Source: Bolinopsis microptera
Lineage: Eukaryota > Ctenophora > Tentaculata > Lobata > Bolinopsidae
Length of the DNA stretch: 64,000 nucleotides
Direction of reading: 5' to 3'
Assembly: GCF_026151205.1 (NCBI RefSeq)
Contig: NC_087077.1
Coordinates: forward strand, 8,733,983-8,797,982
This document shows, piece after piece, positions 39,901 to 50,079 of the stretch; position 1 is the first letter of the stretch, and every line of letters begins with the position of its first letter. A model generated the notes under the pieces. That model did no database searches and was not told where the DNA came from. It saw nothing but the letters and a program-made list of their open reading frames with translations. The position numbers and the translations under genes were made by a program.

Positions 39901-42900
39901 GCGGTAAGTACATTGTCATTCAGAAACACGTGAAATGGGAGCAAGCGAAGAGCATGTGCAAAAGCTTTGGACTGACATTTGCTACAGTTAACAGTAAGCA
40001 GGAAAACGATGATCTGGACTTGGCCGCTAAACTGATGATGGGAGCAGACGTCGACCACAAGAGATGGAACGAAACAAACTGGATTTGGCTGGGCACAACT
40101 GAGGTCATGCATACCGACGGTACGGGATCTGATGTGTGGGAGCATCACGACGGTTCCCCTCTCCTCTGGGAGCCAAACTGGGACTTCAAGAGGCAGCCCG
40201 ATCACTGGGTGAGAAGAGGCAAGGAACAGACTGCTGTGGCTTTCTCCAGGATCAACACAAAATGGGACGATTCTTTTGTCTGGAAGAAACGTCCTTTTGC
40301 TTGCATGTGTCCTGACGCAGCTTGCACAACCAATATTTACTAAAAACAGAGATTTGGTTAAGAGGAGTTTGATTCAACATGGCGTGGCGACGAAATGAAA
40401 TTGGACACGATTTTATAGACTTTAAATGAAATAAATAAAAGTTTAGTGAATATTACGGTTAATTTGGATTGCATTTTATAGACAGCATTTCACTGCTTCG
40501 TCGAGTTAAGTAATCATAGTTGACACAAAAATAAAATGTATCTAAACTGACCTAATCAAGTCATCTCTCTGCTCAAGGATCCACTTTTCCGAATCATCCC
40601 GTGCATGTTGTAGCTGTAACTTCTCCTGCTCAAAGCGCTCCTTAGCGCCGTACAGCGCCGAGTATTCAGCTTCTAGCACCGAGAATCCCTTCGATATCTG
40701 GCCTAGTGTTAGATGAGCTCATGTTTTTTAAAGAAAACCATCTCCACAGTTTTTAAAACTGGAGAATGTCACCAATTCATTAATTTACCGCTTTGATTTT
40801 AAAAACAGAAAGTTATCAATTTTAAAACTCGCACCTAAAACAGATTCTTTGAGCTTCTCTAGCCCCGTGTGTTTATCAATATCCGGTATTTGGAAGTCTG
40901 TGAGTGGAGGCACCGCAGGTAATTCTTCCTGAACATGACTTTGTTAAGTCGAATCAAGAATTTAAACTTGCTTTTATTTAAAAGTAATTAATTTGAATAA
41001 ATAGGAGATAATCATGTTTTCCCACTGTTCTGGAGCACCACGTGACTGCAGTGCACGAAGCTGTATACTTGGGGCAAAATGACGAAGAAAATTTGAAGAA
41101 TGACATCATCAACAGAGTATTGTCTAAATGAATACCATGCAGCCAGTCAACGCCAGGGAAATCTTATTACATGATAATCTAAGAAAAAAAGTCACCCAAA
41201 AGCGAAATCACACCATGATCTATCATGGCGCATCAAACTCTTACCTTACCATTCGTAATTTGATACATGAAAATTACTGAGGGAGTGACATTAGTTCGAT
41301 ATCTTTATAAGGTCACTCACTTTATCTTAATCTAATCAGCATATATGATAGAGTGCGGAAGCAGATTTCTGGTCACTAATGTAGTGTAATATGGTAAGCT
41401 AAGTGCAGCAGGGTTTAGGCTTTAGATCTTTTAGAATATTCTAGTATAAGTGTTAAATAACCGTTAGGATTAGTGTTATAGATTATGGATGGTTTTGGAC
41501 TTTGGAGGACACGTGGTAGTCAGGGTAGTTAGTTAGGTTATATTATTGACAGACTGAGCCACGTGTTGCCGCGTAACGCAGTGCTGGAAATTCTCATCTG
41601 CCCCGTTACGCTCAGTTCTTCGAGTGGCTTGTTGGGTAAGGTTTATAAAATTACCGTTGCCGAAGAACACTGTAACGTGGCCGATGTGTCACTAGTATTA
41701 GTTTGATTGACTGTAATTCACGCTTCGAAACTTGTTGTTCGAATACACTGTTTCCTTTGTTCTTACCTAACTTAGGACTCGATCAAGTCATTCGATCTTT
41801 TAAAGTCATACGGCACTCAGTAACCAGTAAGAGCTAAAGTGAAATTGCAGAGCTTGAGAGCTAGAGATTTGCAGGTATTCGTGTACGAGACTTCGATATC
41901 GTACCCGTATATTTCTTTAAGTACCGTGTACGACACTTCAATATCGTGCTTGTGTATTTCTTAAGTTCTGTGTACGACACTTCTCTATCATACCCTTGTA
42001 CATTTTAATTACCCGTGTACGCCACTTCGTTACCGTACCTTTGTGAGCAGGCAGTGTTGACCATTGGTACGCCCCGGGAGGACTGATCTGGTTGCCAACC
42101 CTATTTTACACTAAATGGCATGCTAGCGAGCGCTTTGTTTTACAATTCACGATACTGTTTTGAATTGTGGCGTGTACCGCGTAAGACCGTGTTCTGTGAG
42201 GTAGCGGTGTGATTTAAGGGACCCTTTTAAATGAGGACTGCTTTTAATGTGTGATGTTTTTACTGTGTTATTTTTGTGTGTGCCTTTTTGCTGTCACTTG
42301 TTTGGCTTGTTGTCATAAATATCGTTGGTATTAAACGGAAAAAAGATTTAAAATCGATCACAGTTTACTCCTAGAACATATATTATTATTTGGATTTTCA
42401 GGTCGGTAATTTTGATTAATAGTACACAAGAATTGGTTTCGTGTGCATTCCTTATAGTTTTTAGCGCTGATCATTTGAATATAATTCAGCAGATCTCAGT
42501 AGTCAGTGTCGTTTGTCTAATTGATTTGCATCAGGAAGCTACAGGAAGAAAACTGAGGGTACACACGGTTTCTATTCATCACACAACAGTGCTGTGTAAC
42601 AAGAACAATATCACAACATTGCATTGCTACGGAGGCTTGCAAAAGATCTCGAAAACTGTCGTAATAGTCGATAGTTTATTTTGATGTCATCGACAAACTT
42701 AGTCGAATGCAAAAGATGAATCATCAGTGCGTGCATTCTGACGGTGGAAAACTATTCATATGTGATGTCAAGCGGAAATGCATCGTCCTTAAATTGTTAC
42801 ACAACAAACGTAAAGACATGCTTGAAGTTGACGTGGCTGACTTTGACAAAATGTTTCCGGAAGGCTTACCTCCGATATTGTGGATAGAGAATTCTGTTTA

Positions 42901-45900
42901 CAACTCGGCAACAACTTTTGATGACTACCACAGAATAATGAATGAGAAGATTTCACAGCGTTTGCTTATGGTTGGTAGCCTTAAAGACGAAGGACCAAAA
43001 CAGGATAGTGAAACAGGGACTGAAACAGAAGGTGAAACAGCTGGTGAAACGTCAGGTGAAACATCTGGTGAAACAGCTGGTGAAACTTCAGGTGAAACAG
43101 CTGGTGAAACAGCTGGTGAAATAGCTGGAGAAACATTAGGTAAAACAGCTACTGAAATAGCTGGTGAAACATTAGGTAAAACAGCTAGTGAAATGGCTAG
43201 TGAAACAACTGGTGAAATAGCTGGTGAAACATTAGGTAAAACAGCTACTGAAATAGCTGGTGAAACATTAGGTAAAACAGCTAGTGAAATGGCTAGTGAA
43301 ACAACTGGTGAACTAGCTGGTGAAATAGCTGGTGAAACATCATGCGACACAGAACACGATAGGGATACAGAACACGATAATGAAATACAAAGGCTAGAGA
43401 AACTACTTAAAGATAAATTCCTGACTATGACTACCGAGGAAGTTATCACAAAGAATTTCCAGTCAGATGAATTTCACCTCCATCTTCGAAGATTTGAGAT
43501 ACTGACGAGATACAGTATAGAGGGTAATGACAAGAACACCAAGATAGATCTAACGGACGAGACAATATCTTGGATTCTATCCACAGCAGATGTGATGGAA
43601 AAGTTGATGTACAGTGGGAATACCGTCAGCATTGCGAAATCAATTATAATTCTCAAGACGATATTAGAGTTGGACGATGGGGCAAAGACTGGGTGGAAAT
43701 TGAAATTAGCTGTAGCGATAGCTCTTACGTTTAACGAAGAGATAAGACAACGTCAACCTACGATCACCAGTATTTGCCATTACTTCGAAGATGGGCCTAT
43801 CATCGATGGTATAAAACGATATTGCAACTTCGTTAAATGGGCACAAGCAGGCGAACTATTTAACACTTTCTTTGATTTATCTGTGTGGCACTTAAGGAAT
43901 GTGGTGAACGCTTACGTTTCCGATGATGAGCTTATCTGTGCGCGCAAGATCACCAAAACTAAAAACTTACCATCAAATCCAGAAAAGATTCGAAACTCAT
44001 TCTTTGGAGATATGATAAAATATAAAGCTTACAGACTAGGGACTGAGTTTACCAACCCTGAGAACTTTTACTTGACTAATTGGGTCACACTCAAGGACAT
44101 TTATCATTTTGGAGGAGCATGTGGCGCCAAGGCTCACTTCGGAGCTGCACTGAGTCAAGCACATGGTCTTCCCGCCCAAATATTATTGCAGCCTGGCCAC
44201 GCTATGTACATATGGTACAAACCTGAAACTGGCTGGGTCCTCAGTGGTCAACACAGATTCTCCTGGCAATATGCCTGGTTTAACGAGTGTGGACAACGTG
44301 CCTATGTAGACAGTTCCATCTTAATTCCATATATGGAACAGTTACAGAAGTTCTACGCGGACAATACAGATCCCATATCTAAAGCTTTAACAGTTGCAGC
44401 CATCATGCAATTTGAATGGGGATTTAACACTGGTCTCTCTTTTCTTGAAAAGTTTTACTCCACAAAATTAGGCGAAAGGTTGTTCAATTCATTTAATATT
44501 CCTATAATGACTCATCATATTCCATCAAGGTTTCAAAATTTAAATGTCGATGATATAATTAGAGTGGCAGCCAAAGAGCTTTCCAGTGAAAATTTATTGA
44601 AATATACCATTCGCTCGGAATTGGAGACGCTACAATTCAAAGACTTTCAATGGGAGATTTCAGGGGCGGTCCTGAACTTTAAATCTTTCAGCATGGTGAG
44701 AAAAATTGAGTTAACTTGGAAGAGTAAAAAGTATGAACCGAAAAAAGTTGAGATATTGTACAAATTTGAGGGCGAACTTATTCTTAAAACAGAAGATTTT
44801 ACAGCTTTTCCAGATGCTTTAGTAGATCAAATCACCTTACTCTTCGATTACGGAGATGCTGAATTTTATCCATTTAAAGTGAGGAAGATGGTTTTTAAGG
44901 GAGTTATGTTTCCCCTAGATAAAATATTAGATACATGTGTGAACCAACATTTTCATGATAACGAGCTAGCCAAGATTTGTGTAAAACGTATTGTAAGCTG
45001 GATATTATACCGCTTTTCTGTTGATTGAATTAAAAATACCGTATACACTAATTTTGCCTCAGATTTATGTTTTTTACGTTTTAAATTTTTGATAGAAATA
45101 TTTTTATATCATGAATACGATGTTGTCACATGATTGAAACGTTGAATATTTCCTTTCCTGATAATGATTGAATGAAATGATGGAATGATTTAAAACTTCG
45201 TATTTTTACGTATTTAATTTCGAGAGGTCAAATACAGCGTCCTTTTTAACCGATTTTTATCTAATTTAACAACACTGTTTTATACGATGATAATTCGTTT
45301 TTGTGAAATTCTGTTGTTTTTTTCCATCTTACATATTGTTCACAGTTACTAAAAATGATGTAAGATGTTAGGATAAAAAATAGAAAGCAGCACGATAAAA
45401 ACCTGTATTTTGAAGAGTGTGACGGGAGGGGAAGGGTTGTCTATCTGACAAGTAGGCATCTTCCTTCCTCTTAAACTGTGTATTTGCAGTACCCAGCAAT
45501 CTGGCAAGATAATAGGATGCGGATGATTGGTTACTAATTATAGGATGATTGGTTACTAATTATAGCTCATTCGTTAAATGTGAAACACTTAAATTAAACT
45601 CGACACCAGTTAAATGTCGGACCTTTGTATTTCAGCCTGGTGAATAAAAACTGGTGTCTTTTATATTAACATCGATTTGAATGTTCCTGAATCTGGGCCT
45701 CGGTAAGACTCCACACAGCTTGTTGCAACAATCGTTCAAATATTAACAGGTAAAAAACAGGTATTAAAAGCTCATTATATCAGAACTTACTCCCACGAGT
45801 CCCACATGAGAGCACTCAGAAGTTTACATACCATTTAAAGTATCATCGTTGAGTCCACCAAATACGTATAGCAATTCATTAAAAAGGGTCGATACGTGAA

Positions 45901-48126
45901 CATGTCTGGTCTCTGGCTGGGTGCCAAGTGTATCACACGTGTACCATGAGTTGGAGGAGAGGGAGTAATACCACACCTGGTGAGGAGTGACATTACATAT
46001 AATGGGCACAATCCGGTCAATCGTAAATATTCATTTAGATCACGTGGTCAATCGTTGAATATTTCTGATTGGCTGAAACACATCACGTGATCTTAAAGTG
46101 CTTGACAAGGCGTTAGTTTTCTTTTTTCCTCGAGGTTATATTCCTTCGAAGCAATAAAGTAGTTAAATGTAACACACGACAGGTCTTTGTGGTGGGAAAT
46201 CAATTTACAGGTCTCTCGTTTATTAGCTCTGGTTTATTAACGTATATAATGACCGGCCTGTCACATGTCTTCGAGGTGAACGTTGCAATGTGGTATTCTA
46301 TTAAAAAGAAAAAAGCATTCATTTCTTGGGTAGCTATCATTTCAGATCTTGGTGAGTTCCATTATTCATCTAAGGATGTTTAACTGAATCTATTAATGTC
46401 TGAATGTAAACATTTTGGGCACTTTATAAATTTATAAATTTAAGTGTAAACCAAAGAGGGTCAGTCCTAGAGTTTTGGTAACAGATAATCAATACGAATA
46501 AAGTACCCTAACTTTATACTGTGATACAAATTTAACCATATACAGCACTAACAGTATAGCTGAGTATTAGCTGACCTGATTGAAGCTATGTTCAGGCAAG
46601 CTATCGTTGCTTCCCCCAAACAGTATAATATAGTTGCTATCATAGTATGAGATGGTGCTAAAGTCACAGGGTGACGGGTACACTCCACTTGATATCTTTA
46701 TCTTAGTCCAGGTTAGAGTGGTTAGATCCAGGCAGTGCAGATCGTTATACCTGACATTTTATATTGTAATTTACTAATACTAAATATAGGTAACTTTCAT
46801 ATTACCTTTTAAATATCATAGTAGTATCATGTCTCTAGCTTAGAGTTAAAGCCGCTTAAAGTCAAGCTTAAACTTAAAACTTTAAAGGAAAGAAAGGAGT
46901 TTTAAGAGCCTCCTGGTAACTTACCATAACACATGAGATCCACTGCCTCCGAACACGAACAGTTTATTATCCGAGACAAGACTACAGTGATCTACCCGAG
47001 GTTGGGGGACTGCTCCTTTGGTATCAACACAGGTCCATCTTAGAGGGCTCGCACCTGAGGGTTCAGGGTAACTTACATCGTTACTTAACATTCCTTACAT
47101 TTAGACTTAGTTACTTAACATTCCTTACATTTAGTCACTTAACATTCCTTACATTTAGTTACTAACTTTAACGTTCACCATTATACAGAAAAATGTTCCA
47201 CTATTAATATTAAAAGGTAAGGTCGGACGATGAAAGTTTAGTAAGGACTACAAACTATTCATTTGACAAAATTAAAACTAAATATTAAAGCAGGAAGAAC
47301 TTGGAGGAAGAAGCTTACTGAGGTTAAGAGTATAAAGGTTATTAGAAGGTTCATCCATCATCACACCACCGAACATGTACAAAGTCTTGTTTCTCACTGA
47401 TATAGACTGTGATACTGGCCCTGGATCCCCTAGTAACTCTACCTGAAATTTAGCTAATGAAATACATTTTACGCAAGAATTTTGGCTCTTGTAAAACAAA
47501 TGCACTCCATTTATGGCACTAGGATTTTACCAGCTGTAAGGTTTAAGCAGGGAAATCATAATAATAATAATAATACGACTAACGCCAGTTTAAATAGAGC
47601 TCGCAAGTCGCAACATAACACCCAGAAAACACAGACAAATAAACATTGAACCCACCTCATACCAGGTAAAGCTTGAAGTATCCAATTTGTAAATTCCCCT
47701 GACATGCTCTAAGGTGAACTCATTGCAAGTACCCCCATACAGGTACAGGAACCCCCCACATTCCACGAGAAACCCCCCCACACGAGGCCCGGGGTTTACT
47801 CCTGATGTCGTTACCTTGTTGCTGTATATCTGCCGGGGATATGGAGGGTCAAACTAGGGTTTTCGTTCAAGGATAGAAATGGGTATCTAATCAATAATCT
47901 TGATATCTTTTGTGAAATCAGCAGCGGTTGATGCAGGATGCTTCACCTTTGATCCGTTGAGAGTGAAAATGAAGAGATCGTCGTAGTAATGATTGATACC
48001 GTTATCGTCCATGCAGGCTCCTCCGAAGACGTACCATCTCTCGTCAATCCTACACTGAGCACAGCCATATTTAGCTCCAATCTGATCTCCTTCTATTGTA
48101 CATTGTAGCCATGTTCCTTCAGACAT
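33991..48126 (-). CDS. Kelch-repeat plus coiled-coil protein, 10 exons
   Basis: Exons (minus): 47947-48126, 47656-47829, 47319-47442, 46925-47054, 46576-46750, 45832-45976, 45403-45467, 40834-40928, 40552-40702, 33991-34189, with GT-AG borders and matching phases; product about 478 residues. The first six exons give a six-blade propeller (WYVFGGACM, LYLYGGTC, LYMFGGVM, LFVFGGSG, IILFGGSN, LYVFGGLN). A proline-rich linker leads to a long charged coiled coil (FSVLEAEYSALYGAKERFEQ; LEERKRLERAQRRLAADQD; LNKRVKKLEELMNRAKIK). Start at 48126 lies seven bases after a good acceptor (TTTGTGGCCCAG). Kelch plus C-terminal coiled-coil proteins often act as scaffolds at membranes or microtubule ends, but I do not recognise the orthologue. 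Introns host three plus-strand genes. Confidence 0.82.
34190..36051. other. Large intron of the Kelch/coiled-coil gene upstream of the first lectin
   Basis: No supported exon. Contains the near-perfect palindrome at 35652-35771 and otherwise AT-rich DNA; the last few hundred bases should hold the CTLD gene promoter. Confidence 0.45.
35652..35771. mobile_element. Foldback element / near-perfect palindrome (120 bp)
   Basis: Arms of about 40 bp (35678-35717 and 35721-35760), with core TCTGTTCTGTTAGACACCAT and GGTGTACCAGTC and the near-complete inverted copy, meet around TGATTCCGA. Outside them TACAGTGCAC (35652) pairs with GTGCACTGTA (35762). Likely a short foldback MITE. Confidence 0.8.
36052..37164 (+). 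CDS. Secreted protein with two C-type lectin-like domains (CTLD-1)
   Basis: A 370-residue single-exon frame. Signal peptide MRLKVLLLLCFIVAVSAG, then a short Lys-rich linker. Two tandem CTLDs follow: the first has WVWLGMKK, WRWVDGSIPEWWRW and KGRWDDS with the final cysteines in YACNYCGKY; the second has WIWIGTRE, WQHHDGTELLWE and KWDDS, ending CMCPEAACT. A QPD motif (FKRQPDNE) in the second domain sits where galactose-type ligand specificity is set, and WDD replaces the usual WND, so calcium-dependent sugar binding is plausible but unproven. An acceptor-like CCCTTTAG lies five bases before the ATG. The gene is nested antisense in an intron of the Kelch/coiled-coil gene and is paralogous to the gene at 39253. 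Confidence 0.9.
   Translation: MRLKVLLLLCFIVAVSAGKKGKNKKQPATEPPIGAYGEDATFILNQPVTKNAKKFSKVMKDQNVVGTCRYLLFKAMKTWNDAKDSCDSLILPMTLRVKGSMATIKTEDENKDMVMLMKMAHGVKHVGGKYDRLNWVWLGMKKIMNTGVHLSKEEIGEKNFNASEWRWVDGSIPEWWRWQRDMPDQDYDKKKDIFQDRVSLSKKGRWDDSFGQKKMPYACNYCGKYIVVQKHVKWDQAKELCESMGLTMAKINNREENEELDMAARLMMGDEVGERRWNQTNWIWIGTREVMDEDGVGTGVWQHHDGTELLWESPPWDFKRQPDNEIRGKKGEQQVLAFSRINTKWDDSFPHRKRPFACMCPEAACTTNIY
38171..38489. mobile_element. 319-bp MITE, CCTTAC termini, TA target site
   Basis: Inverted ends CCTTACGAGACATATTTAAA at 38171 and the complement ending at 38489, bordered by TA (38169-38170, 38490-38491). Shares the CCTTAC terminus and TA target with the 801-bp element at 9479-10279, suggesting the same mobiliser. 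Confidence 0.85.
38644..38682. repeat. 11-bp tandem CACGTGACCAG repeat
   Basis: Three to four head-to-tail copies of CACGTGACCAG, each containing an E-box-like CACGTG. It lies about 600 bp upstream of the second lectin gene; a regulatory role is only a guess. Confidence 0.75.
39253..40343 (+). CDS. Second double-CTLD lectin gene with a one-base frameshift (CTLD-2)
   Basis: Paralogue of the gene at 36052 over its whole length. Signal peptide MKPKILLIAVILVISSGVNS, then YGEDASFILNQPV as in the first copy. The frame breaks at an A run at 39618-39622: five A where the paralogue alignment needs three or six. Downstream, in the other frame, both CTLDs resume (WVWLG, WKWVDGSEPVWWNW, KGEWDDS, WIWLGTTE, FKRQPDHW, TKWDDSF) to the same C-terminus CTTNIY. 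The rest is intact with conserved residues, so either the gene is newly broken or one base is missing from the assembly. An acceptor-like CAATCAG precedes the ATG by five bases, as in copy one. AATAAA at about 40430. Confidence 0.85.
40929..42706. promoter_or_regulatory. Upstream region and 5' UTR of the transglutaminase-like gene
   Basis: Intron of the Kelch/coiled-coil gene on the minus strand. On the plus strand there is a TATAAA near 41643, a 45-bp tandem repeat at 41881-42045 and an acceptor (GGATTTTCAG) at about 42402 followed by 300 bp of probable 5' UTR. A solo LTR is an alternative reading of 41.4-42.4 kb; I could not find its target duplication. Confidence 0.4.
41881..42045. repeat. 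Diverged ~45-bp tandem repeat (GTGTACGACACTTC)
   Basis: Four imperfect copies starting GTGTACGAGACTTC, GTGTACGACACTTC, GTGTACGACACTTC and GTGTACGCCACTTC, each followed by ATATCGTAC-like sequence, about 45 bp apart. Confidence 0.8.
42707..45028 (+). CDS. Transglutaminase-like cysteine hydrolase/transferase with Gly-Glu-Thr repeat tract
   Basis: A 773-residue single-exon frame. Residues about 105-213 are a low-complexity tract of AGET/SGET/LGKTA/ASEM units. Around residues 465-510 is a transglutaminase-like core: GGACGAKAHFGAALSQAHGL with the presumed nucleophile Cys472, and LLQPGHAMYIW with His498, followed by a Trp-containing strand (GWVLSG) where the third catalytic residue would sit. The C-terminal 150 residues (SFSMVRKIELTWKSKKYE ... 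TLLFDYGDAEFYPFKVRKM) look like a discoidin/F5-8C-type beta-sandwich. There is no signal peptide, so it is probably cytosolic. Family logic suggests peptide or amide-bond chemistry; substrate unknown. Nested antisense in an intron of the Kelch/coiled-coil gene. Confidence 0.8.
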   Translation: MQKMNHQCVHSDGGKLFICDVKRKCIVLKLLHNKRKDMLEVDVADFDKMFPEGLPPILWIENSVYNSATTFDDYHRIMNEKISQRLLMVGSLKDEGPKQDSETGTETEGETAGETSGETSGETAGETSGETAGETAGEIAGETLGKTATEIAGETLGKTASEMASETTGEIAGETLGKTATEIAGETLGKTASEMASETTGELAGEIAGETSCDTEHDRDTEHDNEIQRLEKLLKDKFLTMTTEEVITKNFQSDEFHLHLRRFEILTRYSIEGNDKNTKIDLTDETISWILSTADVMEKLMYSGNTVSIAKSIIILKTILELDDGAKTGWKLKLAVAIALTFNEEIRQRQPTITSICHYFEDGPIIDGIKRYCNFVKWAQAGELFNTFFDLSVWHLRNVVNAYVSDDELICARKITKTKNLPSNPEKIRNSFFGDMIKYKAYRLGTEFTNPENFYLTNWVTLKDIYHFGGACGAKAHFGAALSQAHGLPAQILLQPGHAMYIWYKPETGWVLSGQHRFSWQYAWFNECGQRAYVDSSILIPYMEQLQKFYADNTDPISKALTVAAIMQFEWGFNTGLSFLEKFYSTKLGERLFNSFNIPIMTHHIPSRFQNLNVDDIIRVAAKELSSENLLKYTIRSELETLQFKDFQWEISGAVLNFKSFSMVRKIELTWKSKKYEPKKVEILYKFEGELILKTEDFTAFPDALVDQITLLFDYGDAEFYPFKVRKMVFKGVMFPLDKILDTCVNQHFHDNELAKICVKRIVSWILYRFSVD
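43022..43347 (+). repeat. Coding minisatellite (GGTGAAACAGCT units)
   Basis: Tandem 12-bp units encoding (A/S)GET and 63- to 96-bp higher-order copies encoding AGETLGKTA...SEMASETTGE. The frame is preserved throughout, so length changes occur in multiples of 12. Confidence 0.9.
45521..45564. repeat. 22-bp tandem duplication
   Basis: Two perfect copies of GGATGATTGGTTACTAATTA plus TA, in an intron of the Kelch/coiled-coil gene. Confidence 0.85.
47081..47158. repeat. Three-copy ACTTAACATTCC-type tandem repeat
   Basis: Three copies of ACTTAACATTCCTTACATTT with AG, spaced 24-30 bp, in a Kelch/coiled-coil gene intron just beside exon 46925-47054. Confidence 0.8.
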
Positions 48127-48852
48127 CCAGCTCCTGGGCCACAAAGAAATAATGGTTAGTGATATCATAAATAAAACGAGAAGAGTAGACAACCTTTAGT
48201 TTTGCGAATAAAATCGATTATCAGTGTGAATAAAACATAGTTGGGGCTATAAGCCTTCCATTTTCAATCCACTTTTCTAGTCGAATTTTCAAATAAACAA
48301 ATAATGTACTAGTAATGAAACAAAAACTGGGCACAAATGATAAAACATAACATAACCATTATATAATAATATGATGAATATGATCGGCAGTTAATAATCG
48401 GTAGCAGGTAGCCTAAGCATTACGGTTGTTCTTGCGGAATGTTTAAGTTGATGCTCGCAAATGCTGACCAATTTTGACTCGTTAATCAATTTAAAAATTA
48501 TCAATGAACACATGCCTGAATCTGATAGTTTACAACTTTGTACAGTTAAAATTAATTTAATACATTTTTCACTCCAAATTGCGATCAACACAATTTGAAA
48601 ACGGCATAAAACATTCCATTGACGCATCTAAATTCTAAACGGTGGAATTTAAGCCTGACTATTCATACAACGCACAGCATCGTACGATTCCTCGTATTAA
48701 GCGAATATCAGTTCATCTCCACAACAAATATTATATACGATCTTAATCAATAGTAAAACATGTTATCACGGCTGATAAAATACTGATCTTTAAACGACTA
48801 AACAGCACAGGATAACTTTCAAGAATTTAATCTATTTGAGGTATGATGAGCA

Positions 48853-50079
48853 TCAGCTTTCTTGGGCATCAGGATCATAATCAAAGTCATTTTCATCAGG
48901 ACTGTTTAGTCGCAGTTCTTCTAACACGTGATCTTCGTACTCTTCCGTGTTTTCTTTGTAGTGCAGAGCCACTCTTATCTGATAAATTTAGAGAGCTGAT
49001 TAACCCAAAGTTTGAGTTTTGTGAAATTTCATAACGTCGACTAATAATAAACAAATTATGTTGGAGAGTTTAAATTTTTGTTGACTTGTTGTTTAGTAGG
49101 GTCACTATATATATACTACACTTGATGTTACTTATATTAAAGTTATGGCTGCTTTAGATAATATGATAAAGTTCGCATTTAAGACAATTATTCTGATTAC
49201 GAAAATCCCAAAATATCCAAGATACTTACTGCTTCACGAAATATTTTGACGACGTTGCTTCCATCGGCAGCAGATGCAAAGAACATTTCTATATTGTTAG
49301 TTGTTGCGAACTTGAAGGACTTTCCCGCCATATCCGGATCTTTGTCGATCTTGTTGGCCACACAGATAACCGGAATTTTGGGTCGGTATTTCCGGAGTTC
49401 CTTGTACCAGTTTGTGAGGTTTCTGTAAGTTACCTGAGAAAAGATTTTGTCAAAAAACCAAATCTAGGACAGTCTGATACCTCAAAATAATAATATCTAG
49501 TATATTCGGAACAGTAATTCTAAACTGCATAAATGATGAGTCGCAACAGCTACAGAAGTTTTCCCAAGACCGACCTTTCTGCTGACATCGAAGACAAGTA
49601 TGCAAGCTTGAGCACCGTGGTAGTAAGCGGAGTGCATGCTCTGAAACCTCTCCTGACCTGCTGTGTCCCATAACTCTAAATCAACCTGACAGCAGATATG
49701 ACATTATAAGTGGCGGTTCTAACTAGATAAAAAAGCTCAAACATTTATATTTATTCTGGTGTGAATTACTTAAACGTCTAAATTACTGATTGGGATATTG
49801 TTGATACAAATTAAAAATGACAACATAAAATTTTGATGATACCGTGATTTTGAATCAAGGTTTCACAAGGCCAGACGTCATCAATTGACAATAATCATAA
49901 CATAAACATCAAGAAACCTCTCTATCATCCACAGTGTCTGTATGTTTAAAAAGTGTGAGAGCGTAAGTAGAGAGTTGTTGAGGTTTGTAGTTGTCTTTTA
50001 AATACCTCTCAACCAGCTTGCTTTTACCAACTGCGCTGTCACCCAAACATATCACTTTCACTTTTTCGTTAGCTGCCAT
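48853..50079 (-). CDS. RABL2: RABL2, Rab-like small GTPase, 4 exons
   Basis: Exons 49918-50079, 49575-49685, 49230-49433 and 48853-48978 give exactly 200 residues in frame. G1 P-loop GDSAVGKSK, switch region [11 protein letters not shown]3 [10 protein letters not shown]4 NKID and G5 SAADG are all present; [16 protein letters not shown] and [16 protein letters not shown] match the RABL2 subfamily closely. There is no C-terminal prenylation cysteine, also typical of RABL2. RABL2 binds the IFT-B complex at the ciliary base and gates the release of IFT trains. The ATG lies one base after a CAG acceptor (ATCTGGCACAG at 50081-50091), so the mRNA is probably trans-spliced or has a spliced 5' UTR. 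Confidence 0.95.

Noticed and set aside
42925-43449. 174-residue minus-strand frame
   Set aside because: Antisense shadow of the Gly-Glu-Thr coding repeat in the transglutaminase-like gene.
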